A DNA stretch of 64,000 nt from Marinibacterium profundimaris (GTDB taxonomy: Bacteria > Pseudomonadota > Alphaproteobacteria > Rhodobacterales > Rhodobacteraceae). Location of the stretch: assembly GCF_002210095.1 (NCBI RefSeq), contig NZ_AQQR01000001.1, positions 992,001 through 1,056,000 of the forward strand. The letters run 5' to 3'. The notes under the pieces were generated by a model that did not search any database, was not told the DNA's origin, and worked only from the letters and a program-made list of their open reading frames with translations. Positions 1-8,775 of this stretch are shown here, piece after piece (the first letter of the stretch is position 1; each line of letters begins with the position of its first letter). A program made the position numbers and the translations under genes.

Positions 1-743
1 ATCGCCGCCGCGGCCCAGCCCGAGTAGCTGTTCAGCATCGAGACCACCACCGGCATGTCGGCGCCGCCGATGCCCATGATCAGGTGATAGCCGATGAAGA
101 ACGCCAGAAGCGTCATCAGGATCAGCGCCCAAAGCCCGCCACCGGCGAGGTAGACGAACAGCAGGATCAGCGAGACACCCGCCGCCGTGGCGTTCAGGAT
201 GTGCCCGCCCGGCAGTTTCTTCGCCGCCGAGGTCACCTTGCCCGCGAGCTTGCCGAAGGCGATGACCGAGCCGGTGAAGGTCACGGCACCGATGAAGACA
301 CCCAGGAACAGCTCGACCCGCAGGATGCCGATCTCGACGCCGGACTTCTTGGCCAGCAGCGCGGCAAAGCCCTCAGCCGCATAACGCTCCTCTTCGCTCA
401 TGGTCATGACATGGCCCAGCTCGATATGGGCGTTGTAGCCCACGAAGACCGCGGCCAGGCCGACCAGCGAGTGCATTGCGGCGACCAGCTGGGGCATTTC
501 CGTCATCTGCACGCGCTTGGCGACGACGAAACCGATGGCCCCGCCCGCGATAATCAGCAGGATCGACAGCCACCACAGCCCCGAACCGGGGCCGATGAGC
601 GTTGCGAAGACCGCCAGCGCCATGCCGGCAATCCCGTACCAGACCGCGCGCTTGGCGCTTTCCTGGCCCGAAAGTCCCCCCAGAGAGAGGATGAAGAGAA
701 CGGCCGCGACCACGTAGGCCGCCGTGGTAAATCCGAATTCCAT
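1..743 (-). CDS. pntB: NAD(P) transhydrogenase subunit beta (partial)
   Basis: Membrane subunit of the proton-translocating transhydrogenase, which with PntA moves hydride from NADH to NADP+ using the proton gradient of the inner membrane. Only about the first 247 residues are present; the gene leaves the window at its 3' end, so the NADP-binding domain III is not visible. The start is ATG at 743 (MEFGFTTAAYVV), preceded by a G-rich Shine-Dalgarno (GGGGGGAG). The visible part is a chain of hydrophobic helices typical of domain II and includes GADMPVVVSMLNSYSGW, a segment well conserved in PntB. It lies 15 nt behind pntA, as expected of a two-gene operon. Confidence 0.96.
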   Translation of the reverse strand, partial: MEFGFTTAAYVVAAVLFILSLGGLSGQESAKRAVWYGIAGMALAVFATLIGPGSGLWWLSILLIIAGGAIGFVVAKRVQMTEMPQLVAAMHSLVGLAAVFVGYNAHIELGHVMTMSEEERYAAEGFAALLAKKSGVEIGILRVELFLGVFIGAVTFTGSVIAFGKLAGKVTSAAKKLPGGHILNATAAGVSLILLFVYLAGGGLWALILMTLLAFFIGYHLIMGIGGADMPVVVSMLNSYSGWAAAA

Positions 744-758
744 TGCTCTGCTCCCCCC

Positions 759-2330
759 TTAGGATTTCTGGAACATGGCGAGCATGCGCCGTGTGACGAG
801 GAAGCCGCCGAAGATGTTGATGCCGGCCATGAAGACCGACAGGGCGGCAAGCAAAACAACCCATCCCGCACCGGACCCGATCTGCATCAGGGCGCCGAGG
901 ATGATGATGGACGAGATCGCGTTGGTCACGGCCATCAGCGGGGTGTGCAGCGAATGCGCCACGTTCCAGATCACCTGGAAGCCCACGAAGACGGCCAGCA
1001 CGAAGACGATGAAGTGCTGCATGAAGCTGGCCGGCGCCACGAGGCCCAGCAGCAGCATCAGCACGGCGCCGATACCGATCAGCGTGACCTGGTTCTTGGT
1101 CTGCGCCTTGAAGGCGGCGACCTCTGCGGCACGCTTCTCTTCCGGCGTCAGCTCCTTCACCTTCTCCTTCGGCTTGGCCGCGATGGCGGCCACCTTGGGC
1201 GGTGGCGGCGGGAAGGTGACTTCCTTCTCGTGCGTGATCGTCGCGCCGCGGATCACGTCGTCTTCCATGTTGTGATTGACCACACCGTCCTTCTCGGGCG
1301 TGAGGTCGGTCATCATGTGACGGACGTTGGTCGCGTAAAGCGTCGAACTCTGCGTCGCCATCTTGCTGGGGAAGTCGGTGTAACCGACGATGGTCACGCC
1401 GTTGTCGGTGACGATCTTCTCGTCCGGCACGGTCAGGTCGCAGTTGCCGCCGCGCTCGGCGGCCAGGTCGACGATGACCGATCCGGGCTTCATCATCTTG
1501 ACCATGTCCTCGGTCCAGAGCTTGGGCGCCGGACGGTTCGGAATCAGGGCGGTGGTGATGACGATGTCGATGTCGGGCGCAAGCTCGCGGAACTTGGCCA
1601 GCTGGGCCTCGCGGAACTCGGGGCTGGACGGGGCGGCATAGCCACCGGTCGTGGCGCCGTCGGTCTGCTCTTCGTCGAACTCCAGGAAGACAAACTCGGC
1701 GCCCATGGATTCGATCTGCTCGGCCACTTCGGGCCGCACGTCGAAGGCCAGGGTGATCGCCCCGAGCGAGGTCGAGGTCCCGATGGCGGCAAGCCCGGCC
1801 ACGCCGGCGCCGACAACCAGAACCTTCGCGGGCGGCACCTTGCCGGCCGCGGTCACCTGGCCGGTGAAGAACCGGCCAAAGTTGTTGCCGGCCTCGATCA
1901 CGGCCCGGTAGCCGGCGATGTTGGCCATGGACGACAGCGCGTCCATCTTCTGGGCGCGGCTGATCCGCGGCACCATGTCCATCGCGATGACGGTGGCGCC
2001 CTTCTCGGCGGCCAGCTCCATCAGCTCCTGGTTCGATCCCGGGTAGAAGAACGAGATCAGGGTCTTCGAGGGCCCGAGCCGCTTGACCTCGGTCTCGCTG
2101 GGCGGACGCACCTTTGCGATGATGTCCGCCGACTTGTACAGCTGCGCTGCGGTCTTGATGACTTCGACGCCGGCCTCTTCATAGGCCTCGTCCGAGAAGC
2201 CGGCCGCCATGCCGGCGCCGCTTTCGATCAGGCACTCATGCCCCAGTTTCTGTAACTGCCGGGCACTGTCGGGCGTCATGGCCACCCGGGCCTCGCCCTC
2301 GAACACTTCCTTCGGTGTGCCGATTTTCAC
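759..2330 (-). CDS. pntA: NAD(P) transhydrogenase subunit alpha
   Basis: Subunit carrying the NAD(H)-binding domain I and part of the membrane domain of transhydrogenase. The protein begins KIGTPKEVFEGEARVAMTPD, the classic start of the AlaDH/PNT fold, and has the nucleotide-binding stretch VLVVGAGVAGLAAIG near residue 165. A proline/lysine-rich linker (about 380-415) leads to four hydrophobic segments in the last 100 residues. I chose the GTG at 2330 because AAGGGGG lies 7 nt upstream; the ATG 16 codons further up adds a charged, unconserved tail. At 523 residues this is the one-piece, E. coli-like form, whereas some relatives split alpha into PntAA and PntAB. Confidence 0.95.
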   Translation of the reverse strand: MKIGTPKEVFEGEARVAMTPDSARQLQKLGHECLIESGAGMAAGFSDEAYEEAGVEVIKTAAQLYKSADIIAKVRPPSETEVKRLGPSKTLISFFYPGSNQELMELAAEKGATVIAMDMVPRISRAQKMDALSSMANIAGYRAVIEAGNNFGRFFTGQVTAAGKVPPAKVLVVGAGVAGLAAIGTSTSLGAITLAFDVRPEVAEQIESMGAEFVFLEFDEEQTDGATTGGYAAPSSPEFREAQLAKFRELAPDIDIVITTALIPNRPAPKLWTEDMVKMMKPGSVIVDLAAERGGNCDLTVPDEKIVTDNGVTIVGYTDFPSKMATQSSTLYATNVRHMMTDLTPEKDGVVNHNMEDDVIRGATITHEKEVTFPPPPPKVAAIAAKPKEKVKELTPEEKRAAEVAAFKAQTKNQVTLIGIGAVLMLLLGLVAPASFMQHFIVFVLAVFVGFQVIWNVAHSLHTPLMAVTNAISSIIILGALMQIGSGAGWVVLLAALSVFMAGINIFGGFLVTRRMLAMFQKS

Positions 2331-2628
2331 TCTGGATCCCCCTTGCCTGCGGTCCGCTTGTTGTGGATTGGCGCGCAACTCCGTCTGGTAACGCGCGCAA
2401 GATAATTGCGCAAGCGCACCCGTACCTTCCGTACGAAACTGTCACACACCATTGCGGTCGTGATGATTGTTTTCCGGGCAGTCCCGAGACGCGCAACTCC
2501 CCCGCCGCGCCGTCTTTCGGGCCCTGCCCGAAACCGCGAATATCCGAACGACGCTTGGCATTCCACCCGGGCTCGTCCAGATTGCCCGCGGCCAAGCGGC
2601 CAAGCCCGGGCGCCTTGCAGGAGACCAC
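2331..2628. promoter_or_regulatory. Divergent intergenic region pntA / kynU
   Basis: A 298-bp gap between two divergently read genes, so it should hold both promoters. It is less GC-rich around 2395-2475 than its surroundings and contains a short palindrome (CGTAC-CTTC-CGTACG region near 2420-2437). No convincing -35/-10 pair could be singled out on either strand. No coding potential was recognised. Confidence 0.35.
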
Positions 2629-3822
2629 ATGACCGACTTCGATGCCACCCGCGCGCAGTTCGATCTGCCGGAGGGTGTGATCTATCTTGACGGCAATTCG
2701 CTGGGCCCCCTGCCCCGCGCCGCGACCGAACGGGTCGCCCGGGCAATGACCGGGGAATGGGGCGGCATGCTGATCACCGCCTGGAACAAGGCCGGCTGGA
2801 TGGCGCAGCCCGAGGTGCTGGGCGACCGCATCGGCCGGCTGATCGGGGCCGAGCCGGGCCATGTGGTGATCGGCGACACGCTGTCGATCAAGGTCTACCA
2901 GGCCCTGGCCTCCGCGCTCGAAATGCGGCCCGACCGCCGCGTCGTGCTGTCGGACAGCGGCAACTTCCCCTCGGATCTCTACATGGCCGAGGGGCTGCTG
3001 GGCTCGCTCGGCCCGGGGTATCAGCTGCGCTGCGTGGCCCCCGAAGAGGTCGAGGCCGAGCTGACCGAGGAGGTCGCGGTGCTGATGCTGACCGAAGTGG
3101 ATTACCGCACCGGTCGGCTGCACGACATGGCCGCGCTGACCCGCAAGGCGCAGGCCATGGGCGCGCTGACGGTCTGGGATCTGGCGCATTCCGCCGGGGC
3201 GCTGCCGGTGGATGTCGCGGGGGCGGGCGCGGATTTCGCGGTGGGCTGCACCTACAAGTATCTCAACGCCGGCCCCGGCGCGCCGGCCTTCATCTACGTC
3301 GCGCCCCGCCATGCCGAGGCCGCGCGGCCCGCGCTCTCCGGCTGGCTGGGCCATGCCGCGCCCTTCGGGTTCGAACCCTCCTACCGTCCCGGCTCCGGGA
3401 TCGCGCGGATGCGCGTCGGCACGCCGCCGGTCCTGCAGATGGCCGCGCTGGAGGCCGCGCTGGACATTTGGGACGGGGTCGATCTTGCCGATCTGCGCGC
3501 ACGATCCATCGCGCTGTCAGAGGCCTTCATCGCCCGGGTCGAGGCCACCTGCCCGCAGCTGACCCTGGCCAGCCCCCGCGATCCTGCCGCGCGCGGCAGC
3601 CAGGTGTCCTTCCGCTTCACAGAGGGCTACGCCGCGATTCAGGCCCTGATCGCGCGCGGTGTGATCGGCGATTTCCGTGCCCCGGACATCATGCGTTTCG
3701 GCGTCACGCCGCTCTACCTCGGGATGGCCGAGGTCGAGGCGGCGGCGGATATCATGGCCGAGATCATGGACCAGCAGCTTTGGGACGATCCGGCCTACCA
3801 CACGCGCGCTGCGGTGACCTGA
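2629..3822 (+). CDS. kynU: Kynureninase
   Basis: PLP-dependent hydrolase that cleaves L-kynurenine to anthranilate and alanine in tryptophan breakdown. The 397-residue length fits bacterial kynureninases. Visible family features are YLDGNSLGPLP at the N terminus (residues 19-29), DLAHSAGALP (184-193, the Asp that holds the pyridine nitrogen) and the PLP lysine in TYKYLNAGPGAPAF (K210). The start is ATG 2629, with GCAGGAGA four bases upstream; an in-frame upstream extension exists but lacks a ribosome site and conserved sequence. No tryptophan dioxygenase or kynurenine formamidase lies nearby, so the gene is an orphan here. It ends 48 bp from the convergent TetR gene. Confidence 0.92.
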   Translation: MTDFDATRAQFDLPEGVIYLDGNSLGPLPRAATERVARAMTGEWGGMLITAWNKAGWMAQPEVLGDRIGRLIGAEPGHVVIGDTLSIKVYQALASALEMRPDRRVVLSDSGNFPSDLYMAEGLLGSLGPGYQLRCVAPEEVEAELTEEVAVLMLTEVDYRTGRLHDMAALTRKAQAMGALTVWDLAHSAGALPVDVAGAGADFAVGCTYKYLNAGPGAPAFIYVAPRHAEAARPALSGWLGHAAPFGFEPSYRPGSGIARMRVGTPPVLQMAALEAALDIWDGVDLADLRARSIALSEAFIARVEATCPQLTLASPRDPAARGSQVSFRFTEGYAAIQALIARGVIGDFRAPDIMRFGVTPLYLGMAEVEAAADIMAEIMDQQLWDDPAYHTRAAVT

Positions 3823-3870
3823 CCGGCCGGGCCGGCCGGCGGTTCCGCCCCGCGCCCGCGCGGGCGGCGC

Positions 3871-4452
3871 TCAGCCGCGGGTCAGCCCCGCGCCCACCAG
3901 CACGGCCAGCGTCTCCACCCGTGCCTGGTACTCCGCCAGGTCGGCGCCGCGCTTTTTCAGACCCTTCATCGCCGCCGTCAGCGTCTGCGCGACATGGTCA
4001 GGCGATTTCAGCAGATCCACCCGGCCCGCCGACATCTCGGCGGCCAGCCAGTCGGCGTAAAGATCGCTCAGCCGCGCCTCGCCGGCCTCGACCAGGTCCA
4101 TGGCCACGTCGGCACCGGAGTCCATCAGCTCCATCCCGTGGGGCGATTTCAGCAGCAGCTCGGTGATGCGCCCCGACTGGGCGAGCAAGGCATTGCGCAG
4201 CCGCATCGCCACGCTGCCGTCGGCCTCGAGCGCGGCGCGCACGCCATCGGCGGCTTCAAGGTATGTCATCTCGACCAGCGACCGGAGGATGTCCTCCTTG
4301 TTGCGGAAATGCATGTAAACCGCCGGGCGTGACATGCCCGCGCCCCGGGCGATGTCATCCATGGAGGTCTTGCGAAAGCCGTAACTGGCAAAGGCCGTCA
4401 TGGCCGAGCCCAGGATGGCATCGCGTTTCGGATCCGCAGAAATCTCGTTCAT
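3871..4452 (-). CDS. TetR/AcrR family transcriptional regulator
   Basis: DNA-binding repressor of 193 residues. The N-terminal helix-turn-helix is clear (ILGSAMTAFASYGF, then TSMDDIARGAGMSRPAVYMHF, about residues 10-50); the C-terminal ligand domain resembles no specific subfamily. Two starts are possible: ATG 4452 or GTG 4503. I prefer 4452 because the TGTCA/TGACA operator-like repeats at 4483-4502 then lie upstream instead of inside the gene, although neither start has a good Shine-Dalgarno. The gene is divergent from the molybdenum hydroxylase pair at 4598-7307, which is therefore the most likely target along with itself. Confidence 0.88.
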   Translation of the reverse strand: MNEISADPKRDAILGSAMTAFASYGFRKTSMDDIARGAGMSRPAVYMHFRNKEDILRSLVEMTYLEAADGVRAALEADGSVAMRLRNALLAQSGRITELLLKSPHGMELMDSGADVAMDLVEAGEARLSDLYADWLAAEMSAGRVDLLKSPDHVAQTLTAAMKGLKKRGADLAEYQARVETLAVLVGAGLTRG

Positions 4453-4482
4453 GATCAGGAGCGTGGCGTTTGGAACAGCGGA

Positions 4483-4502
4483 TGTCAACTGACACGCTGA
4501 CA
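4483..4502. promoter_or_regulatory. Candidate TetR operator
   Basis: TGTCAACTGACA (4483-4494) is a near-perfect inverted repeat with 5-bp arms, and TGACA recurs at 4498-4502. It lies between the divergent TetR gene and the molybdenum hydroxylase genes, the usual place for an autoregulated TetR site. A weak -35-like TTGACG is at 4523-4528, reading toward the hydroxylase genes. Seen in sequence; the function is inferred. Confidence 0.45.
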
Positions 4503-4597
4503 CTTCGTGACTTCTTTGTTACTTGACGTACTGACGAAATCCGCGAAATCTGTCAGAAACCGACCCACCGAATCCCGCCAGCCTGTTGGAGCCCGCC

Positions 4598-5062
4598 ATG
4601 ACGATTCCGCTTACCGTGAACAGCACGACCCATCAGATCGATCTGCCCGGCGATGTGCCCCTGCTTTGGGTGCTGCGGGACGAAATCGGCCTGACCGGCA
4701 CGAAATTCGGCTGTGGCGTCTCGGCCTGCGGCGCCTGCACCGTGCATATCGACGGCGAGGCGGTGCGCGCCTGCCAGGTCGCGCTACGCGATGTCTGGGG
4801 CGAGGTCACGACGATCGAGGCGATGGGCACGCCCGGCGCGATGTCGATCCTGCAGCAGGCCTGGGTCGATCATCAGGTCGCGCAATGCGGTTATTGCCAG
4901 TCCGGCCAGATCATGCAGGCCGCCGCCCTTCTGGCCGAAACGCCCCGGCCCGGCGATGCGGATATCGACGCGGCGATGGAGGGCAACCTCTGCCGCTGCG
5001 GCACCTACCCCCGGATCCGCGCGGCGATCCACGCCGCCGCCGCGAAGATGAGCGAGGTGTAG
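4598..5062 (+). CDS. (2Fe-2S)-binding subunit of a xanthine-dehydrogenase-family enzyme (IorA-like)
   Basis: Small electron-transfer subunit of a molybdenum hydroxylase. The plant-ferredoxin-type cluster is formed by C39, C44, C47 and C59 ([11 protein letters not shown] motif) and the second cluster by C97, C100, C132 and C134 (CGYCQSGQ and CRCGTY). All eight ligands are present. The start is ATG 4598, with TTGGAG six bases upstream; length is 154 residues, usual for IorA-like subunits. It is followed after 4 nt by the large molybdopterin subunit. The two-subunit layout without a FAD subunit resembles isoquinoline 1-oxidoreductase and related aldehyde oxidoreductases; the substrate cannot be told from sequence. 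Confidence 0.93.
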   Translation: MTIPLTVNSTTHQIDLPGDVPLLWVLRDEIGLTGTKFGCGVSACGACTVHIDGEAVRACQVALRDVWGEVTTIEAMGTPGAMSILQQAWVDHQVAQCGYCQSGQIMQAAALLAETPRPGDADIDAAMEGNLCRCGTYPRIRAAIHAAAAKMSEV

Positions 5063-5066
5063 GCCC

Positions 5067-7307
5067 ATGTCACGTCTTGGAACCATCGCCCGCCGCAGCT
5101 TTCTGATCGGCTCGGCCGCCATCGCGGGCGGCGTCGCCTTCGGGGTCTGGAAGCTGAACCAGCCGCTCGCCAACCCGCTGCAGCCCGGCCCGGGCGAGGC
5201 AGCGCTGAACCCCTTCATCTTCATCGACGGATCGGGCGTGACCATCATCACGCCCAAGGCCGAGATGGGACAGGGCGTGCAGACCACGCTCGCCGCGCTG
5301 GCCGCCGAGGAACTCGACCTCGACTGGGAACAGGTGCGCGTGCTGCACGGCCCCCCGGCGGCCGCCTATTACAACAGTGTCATGCTGGGCAATGTGCTGC
5401 CCTTCAAGGACTATGCCATGTCCGATTTCCAGCACAGGCTGGCCGAAGAGGTCGGACGCTTCGGCAAGGTCGTGGGGCTGCAGATCACCGGCGGGTCGAC
5501 CTCGATGACCGACGGGTTCGTCCGCCTGCGCGAGGCCGGCGCCACCGCGCGCGAGACGCTGAAGCTGGCCGCCTCCGCGCAGTTGAACGTGGCCCCCGCC
5601 TCGCTGCGCACCGAAAGCGGACAGGTCATCGCGCCGGACGGAACCGCGATCCGCTACGAAGACCTCGCCGAGGCCGCGGCGCAGATCGATCCGCCGAAGG
5701 TCACCCTGCGCGACCCGTCGCACTGGCGCTACATCGGGCAGTCCATGCCCCGGCTCGACCAGGTGGCCAAGGCGACCGGCACCGCCACCTTCGGCATCGA
5801 CGTCCGGATGGAGGGCCAGCGCTTTGCCACGCTGCGCATGAACCCCAACCTGGGCGGCGGCATGGTTTCGTACGACGCGACCAGGGCCGAGGCCATGCCG
5901 GGGGTCGAGAAGATCATCGACCTTGGCAACGGCATCGCCGTGGTGGCGCGCAACACCTGGCTGGCGTTCAGAGCCGCCGAAGCGGTCGAGATCACATGGC
6001 AAAGCGCGCCCTACCCGCCCGAGCAGGCGCAGATGTGGGAGGCGATCGAGGCCTCCTTCGCCGATGCCCCCAATTCGACCATGCGGGACGACGGGGACAC
6101 CACAAATGGCATCGCCGGCGCGACCGAGGTGACGGCGGAGTACCGTGTCCCCTTCCTGGCCCATGCGACGATGGAGCCAATGAATGCCGCCGCGCTCTAT
6201 ACCGGGGAGGCGCTGCAGATCGCCTGCGGCAACCAGGTCCCGACGCTGGTGCAGAGCCATTGCGCCGAGGCCGTGGGGCTGGAGCCCGAACAGGTCAGCG
6301 TGGAGACGACCTTCCTTGGCGGCGGATTTGGCCGGCGCGGCGAATACGATTACGCCGTCTACGCCGCCCGGGTCGCGAAGGAGATGCCCGGCACCCCGAT
6401 CCAGGTGACCTGGACGCGGGAAGAAGACATGGGCCACGATTTCTATCGCCCCGCCGCCATCGGCCGGTTTCGCGGCGCGGTGCAGGACGGACGGGCGGTG
6501 ATGCTGGACGGGCAGATCGCCGGGCCGTCGGTCACGGCCAGCGCCATGCCCCGGCTGACGGGGATGCAGGCCGCCGGGCCCGACCGCGTGCTGGTCGAGG
6601 GCGCCTATGACCAGCCCTATGCCATCCCGAACTACCGCATTCGCGGCCACATCACCGACCTGGGCCTGCCGATCGGCTTCTGGCGCTCGGTCGGGGCCAG
6701 CGTGAACGGCTTTCTGCACGAGTGTTTCCTGGACGAGATGGCCCATGTCGCCGGACGCGATCCGCTGGACTTCCGACTGGAGATGATGCGCTCTGAACAT
6801 GCGCCCTCGGCCGGTTGCCTGGAGAAGGTCGCCGAGATGTCGGGCTGGACCGGGCAGACGCCCGAGGGGATCGGGCGCGGTGTCGGCTTTACCTATTCCT
6901 TCGGCACGCCGGTCGCACAGGTCGTCGAGGTCGCGCAGACCGACAGCGGGATACGCATCGCCCGCGCCTGGATCGCCTGCGATGTCGGCCTCGCGCTGGA
7001 CCCGGAGATCGTGAAGGCGCAGATGGTCTCGGGGCTGGTCTACGGGCTTTCGGCGGCGGTGATGGGAGAGATCACCTTTGCCGGCGGCGCGGTGGAGCAG
7101 CAGAACTTCTGGGATTACGACGCGCTCAGGATGCACACCATGCCGCAGGTCGAGGTTGCGGTGCTGGAGGCCAACGGCCACATGGGCGGCGCCGGAGAGC
7201 CGGGCACGCCGCCTTCGATGCCGGCGCTGGCCAATGCGCTTTATGACCTGACCGGGACGCGCGCGCGGGAATTGCCGCTGAACCGCAGCTTCGATTTCGT
7301 GGTCTAG
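5067..7307 (+). CDS. Molybdopterin-binding subunit of a xanthine-dehydrogenase-family enzyme (IorB-like), Tat-exported
   Basis: Catalytic subunit (746 residues) of a molybdenum hydroxylase that would oxidise an N-heterocycle or aldehyde with water as oxygen donor. It begins with a twin-arginine signal (RRSFLIGSAAIAGGVAF, from residue 9), so the folded, cofactor-loaded enzyme is predicted to be periplasmic. Molybdopterin-domain motifs include TFLGGGFGRRGEYDYAV and the C-terminal GGAGEPGTPPSMPALANA, which carries the expected catalytic Glu. It pairs with the 2Fe-2S subunit 4 nt upstream. No XdhC-type maturation factor and no cytochrome partner is in the window, so the electron acceptor is unknown. 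Confidence 0.92.
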   Translation: MSRLGTIARRSFLIGSAAIAGGVAFGVWKLNQPLANPLQPGPGEAALNPFIFIDGSGVTIITPKAEMGQGVQTTLAALAAEELDLDWEQVRVLHGPPAAAYYNSVMLGNVLPFKDYAMSDFQHRLAEEVGRFGKVVGLQITGGSTSMTDGFVRLREAGATARETLKLAASAQLNVAPASLRTESGQVIAPDGTAIRYEDLAEAAAQIDPPKVTLRDPSHWRYIGQSMPRLDQVAKATGTATFGIDVRMEGQRFATLRMNPNLGGGMVSYDATRAEAMPGVEKIIDLGNGIAVVARNTWLAFRAAEAVEITWQSAPYPPEQAQMWEAIEASFADAPNSTMRDDGDTTNGIAGATEVTAEYRVPFLAHATMEPMNAAALYTGEALQIACGNQVPTLVQSHCAEAVGLEPEQVSVETTFLGGGFGRRGEYDYAVYAARVAKEMPGTPIQVTWTREEDMGHDFYRPAAIGRFRGAVQDGRAVMLDGQIAGPSVTASAMPRLTGMQAAGPDRVLVEGAYDQPYAIPNYRIRGHITDLGLPIGFWRSVGASVNGFLHECFLDEMAHVAGRDPLDFRLEMMRSEHAPSAGCLEKVAEMSGWTGQTPEGIGRGVGFTYSFGTPVAQVVEVAQTDSGIRIARAWIACDVGLALDPEIVKAQMVSGLVYGLSAAVMGEITFAGGAVEQQNFWDYDALRMHTMPQVEVAVLEANGHMGGAGEPGTPPSMPALANALYDLTGTRARELPLNRSFDFVV

Positions 7308-7319
7308 GGCGCGGGCGCC

Positions 7320-7883
7320 TCAGCCCGCCGTCTTGGCCCGCTCCGGCAGGGGCGCGGCGGCGGCCTGCCACTTGGTGATGACGGCGGCCAGCCCGGCCCA
7401 GTCGGTGTATTCGCGATCCTCGTGGGCCTTGATCTCTTCGCCCTTCTGCCAGGCGATCCAGCGCATCGCCAGCGTGCGGAAGAAATCGTATTCCGAGAAC
7501 TTGAAGGCCCCGGCCACGTGCTCCACCTGCCCCGGGGTCCATCCGGCCTCGGCCGCGAAAGCGGCGGCGATCCGGTCCAGCTCCTCCCGGTCGTTCGGGT
7601 CGTCCCCGGCAATGGCCAGCGACACCACGATCAGCATCGTCGGCATCCCGTTCAGCGCCTGGGCATGGGTTTCGGCAAAGCGGGCCAGCGGCTCTTGCAG
7701 CTTGCCGATATGGACCGACCCGGCCAGCAGCACCGTGTCGAAGACCGCCAGTTCGATATCGCCGGCATCCTCCACGCGCAGCAGCTCGACGCTGTGCCCG
7801 CGCGAGATCAGCTGGTCGGCGCAGAACCGCGCGATCTTGCGCGTCTGGCCTTCGGTGGTGGCATAGGTGATCAGGATACGCAT
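7320..7883 (-). CDS. Flavodoxin-domain protein (HemG-like)
   Basis: Protein of 187 residues with an N-terminal flavodoxin fold. The FMN phosphate loop is visible as TYATTEGQTRKIA (residues 6-18), and the segment VLLAGSVHIGKLQEPL matches the menaquinone-dependent protoporphyrinogen dehydrogenase (HemG) type. The C-terminal region (SEYDFFRTLAMRWIAWQKG) also fits that family, whose members oxidise protoporphyrinogen IX to protoporphyrin IX. Whether this copy works in haem synthesis or is a general flavodoxin-like oxidoreductase cannot be decided here. The start ATG 7883 has GAGGGAGAG upstream. It converges with the hydroxylase gene, only 12 nt apart. Confidence 0.85.
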   Translation of the reverse strand: MRILITYATTEGQTRKIARFCADQLISRGHSVELLRVEDAGDIELAVFDTVLLAGSVHIGKLQEPLARFAETHAQALNGMPTMLIVVSLAIAGDDPNDREELDRIAAAFAAEAGWTPGQVEHVAGAFKFSEYDFFRTLAMRWIAWQKGEEIKAHEDREYTDWAGLAAVITKWQAAAAPLPERAKTAG

Positions 7884-7998
7884 CGCATCTCTCCCTCGTC
7901 ATGCGGCCGAGTCTTGCCTGCATTTGACCCGCTCACCATGAGCGAGGTCAATTTGCGCGACATATCGATGCGGATTTCCGGCCGATACCGGCCGGCGC

Positions 7999-8775
7999 TC
8001 AGGCGGTTTTCTGCAGGTAGGGCCGCCGTCCGGCCGCCCAGTCGCGCACGGCATCGCCGAAGGCCTCGAACAGCGGGCGCGAGACCGGATCGTTGTCGGC
8101 GTTCCACTCGGGGTGCCACTGCACCGACAGGGTGAAGCCCGGCGCGCCCTCGACATAGATCGCCTCGGGCGTGCCGTCGGGGGCGTGGCCGTCGATGACG
8201 ATGCGCTTGCCCGGGGTCTTGATCCCCTGGCCATGCAGCGTGTTGGTCATCACAGCGGAGGACCCGAAGAGCCGGTGAAACGGCCCGTTCTCGGTAAATG
8301 TCACCTGATGGCGCAGGGCGAATTTCTCTTCCATCGTGCCGTCGGGGGGCATGCGATGGTTCATCCGGCCCGGCAGGTCGCGGATTTCCGGGTAGAGCGT
8401 GCCGCCCATGGCGACGTTGACCTCCTGGAAGCCGCGGCAGACGCCCAGGAAGGGCTGGCCGCGCGCCACGCAGGCCCGCACCAGCGGCAGGGCGATGGCA
8501 TCGCGGGCGCGGTCGAAGGTGCCATGCGCCTCGGTCGCCTCCTCGCCGTATTCCTCGGGGTGGACATTGGGCCGCCCCCCGGTCAGCAGGAAACCGTCGC
8601 AGGTCTCCATCAGTTCGTCGACCGACATGTAGCGCGGATCGGCCGGGATCAGCAGCGGGATGCAATTGGCCACCGCGGCCACCGCCGAAGAGTTCATCGA
8701 GCCGCCCGCGTGCACCTCGTACTGATCGTTGATCAGGTGTGAATTGCCGATGATGCCGACTACCGGACGCGTCAT
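7999..8775 (-). CDS. Gamma-glutamyl-gamma-aminobutyrate hydrolase family protein (PuuD-like, class I GATase fold)
   Basis: A 258-residue hydrolase of the peptidase C26 family. The nucleophile is C113 in the elbow GVCRGFQEVNVAMGG, and the partner histidine and glutamate are H221 and E223 in VQWHPEW. LLTGGRPNVHPEEY (residues 64-77) is the expected oxyanion-region motif. PuuD releases GABA from gamma-glutamyl-GABA in putrescine degradation, but no other putrescine gene is nearby, and family members also cleave other gamma-glutamyl amides. It lies 115 bp downstream of the flavodoxin-like gene on the same strand, with a long noncoding stretch on its 5' side. Confidence 0.9.
   Translation of the reverse strand: MTRPVVGIIGNSHLINDQYEVHAGGSMNSSAVAAVANCIPLLIPADPRYMSVDELMETCDGFLLTGGRPNVHPEEYGEEATEAHGTFDRARDAIALPLVRACVARGQPFLGVCRGFQEVNVAMGGTLYPEIRDLPGRMNHRMPPDGTMEEKFALRHQVTFTENGPFHRLFGSSAVMTNTLHGQGIKTPGKRIVIDGHAPDGTPEAIYVEGAPGFTLSVQWHPEWNADNDPVSRPLFEAFGDAVRDWAAGRRPYLQKTA

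Noticed and set aside
84-2255. 723-codon open frame on the plus strand
   Set aside because: It is antisense to pntA, rich in His/Arg/Asp/Gly as expected for a mirror frame of a high-GC gene, and has no recognised domain.
3823-3870. GC-rich palindromic run between kynU and the TetR gene as terminator
   Set aside because: CG-rich dyads are present, but no T run or stable unique stem could be defined.
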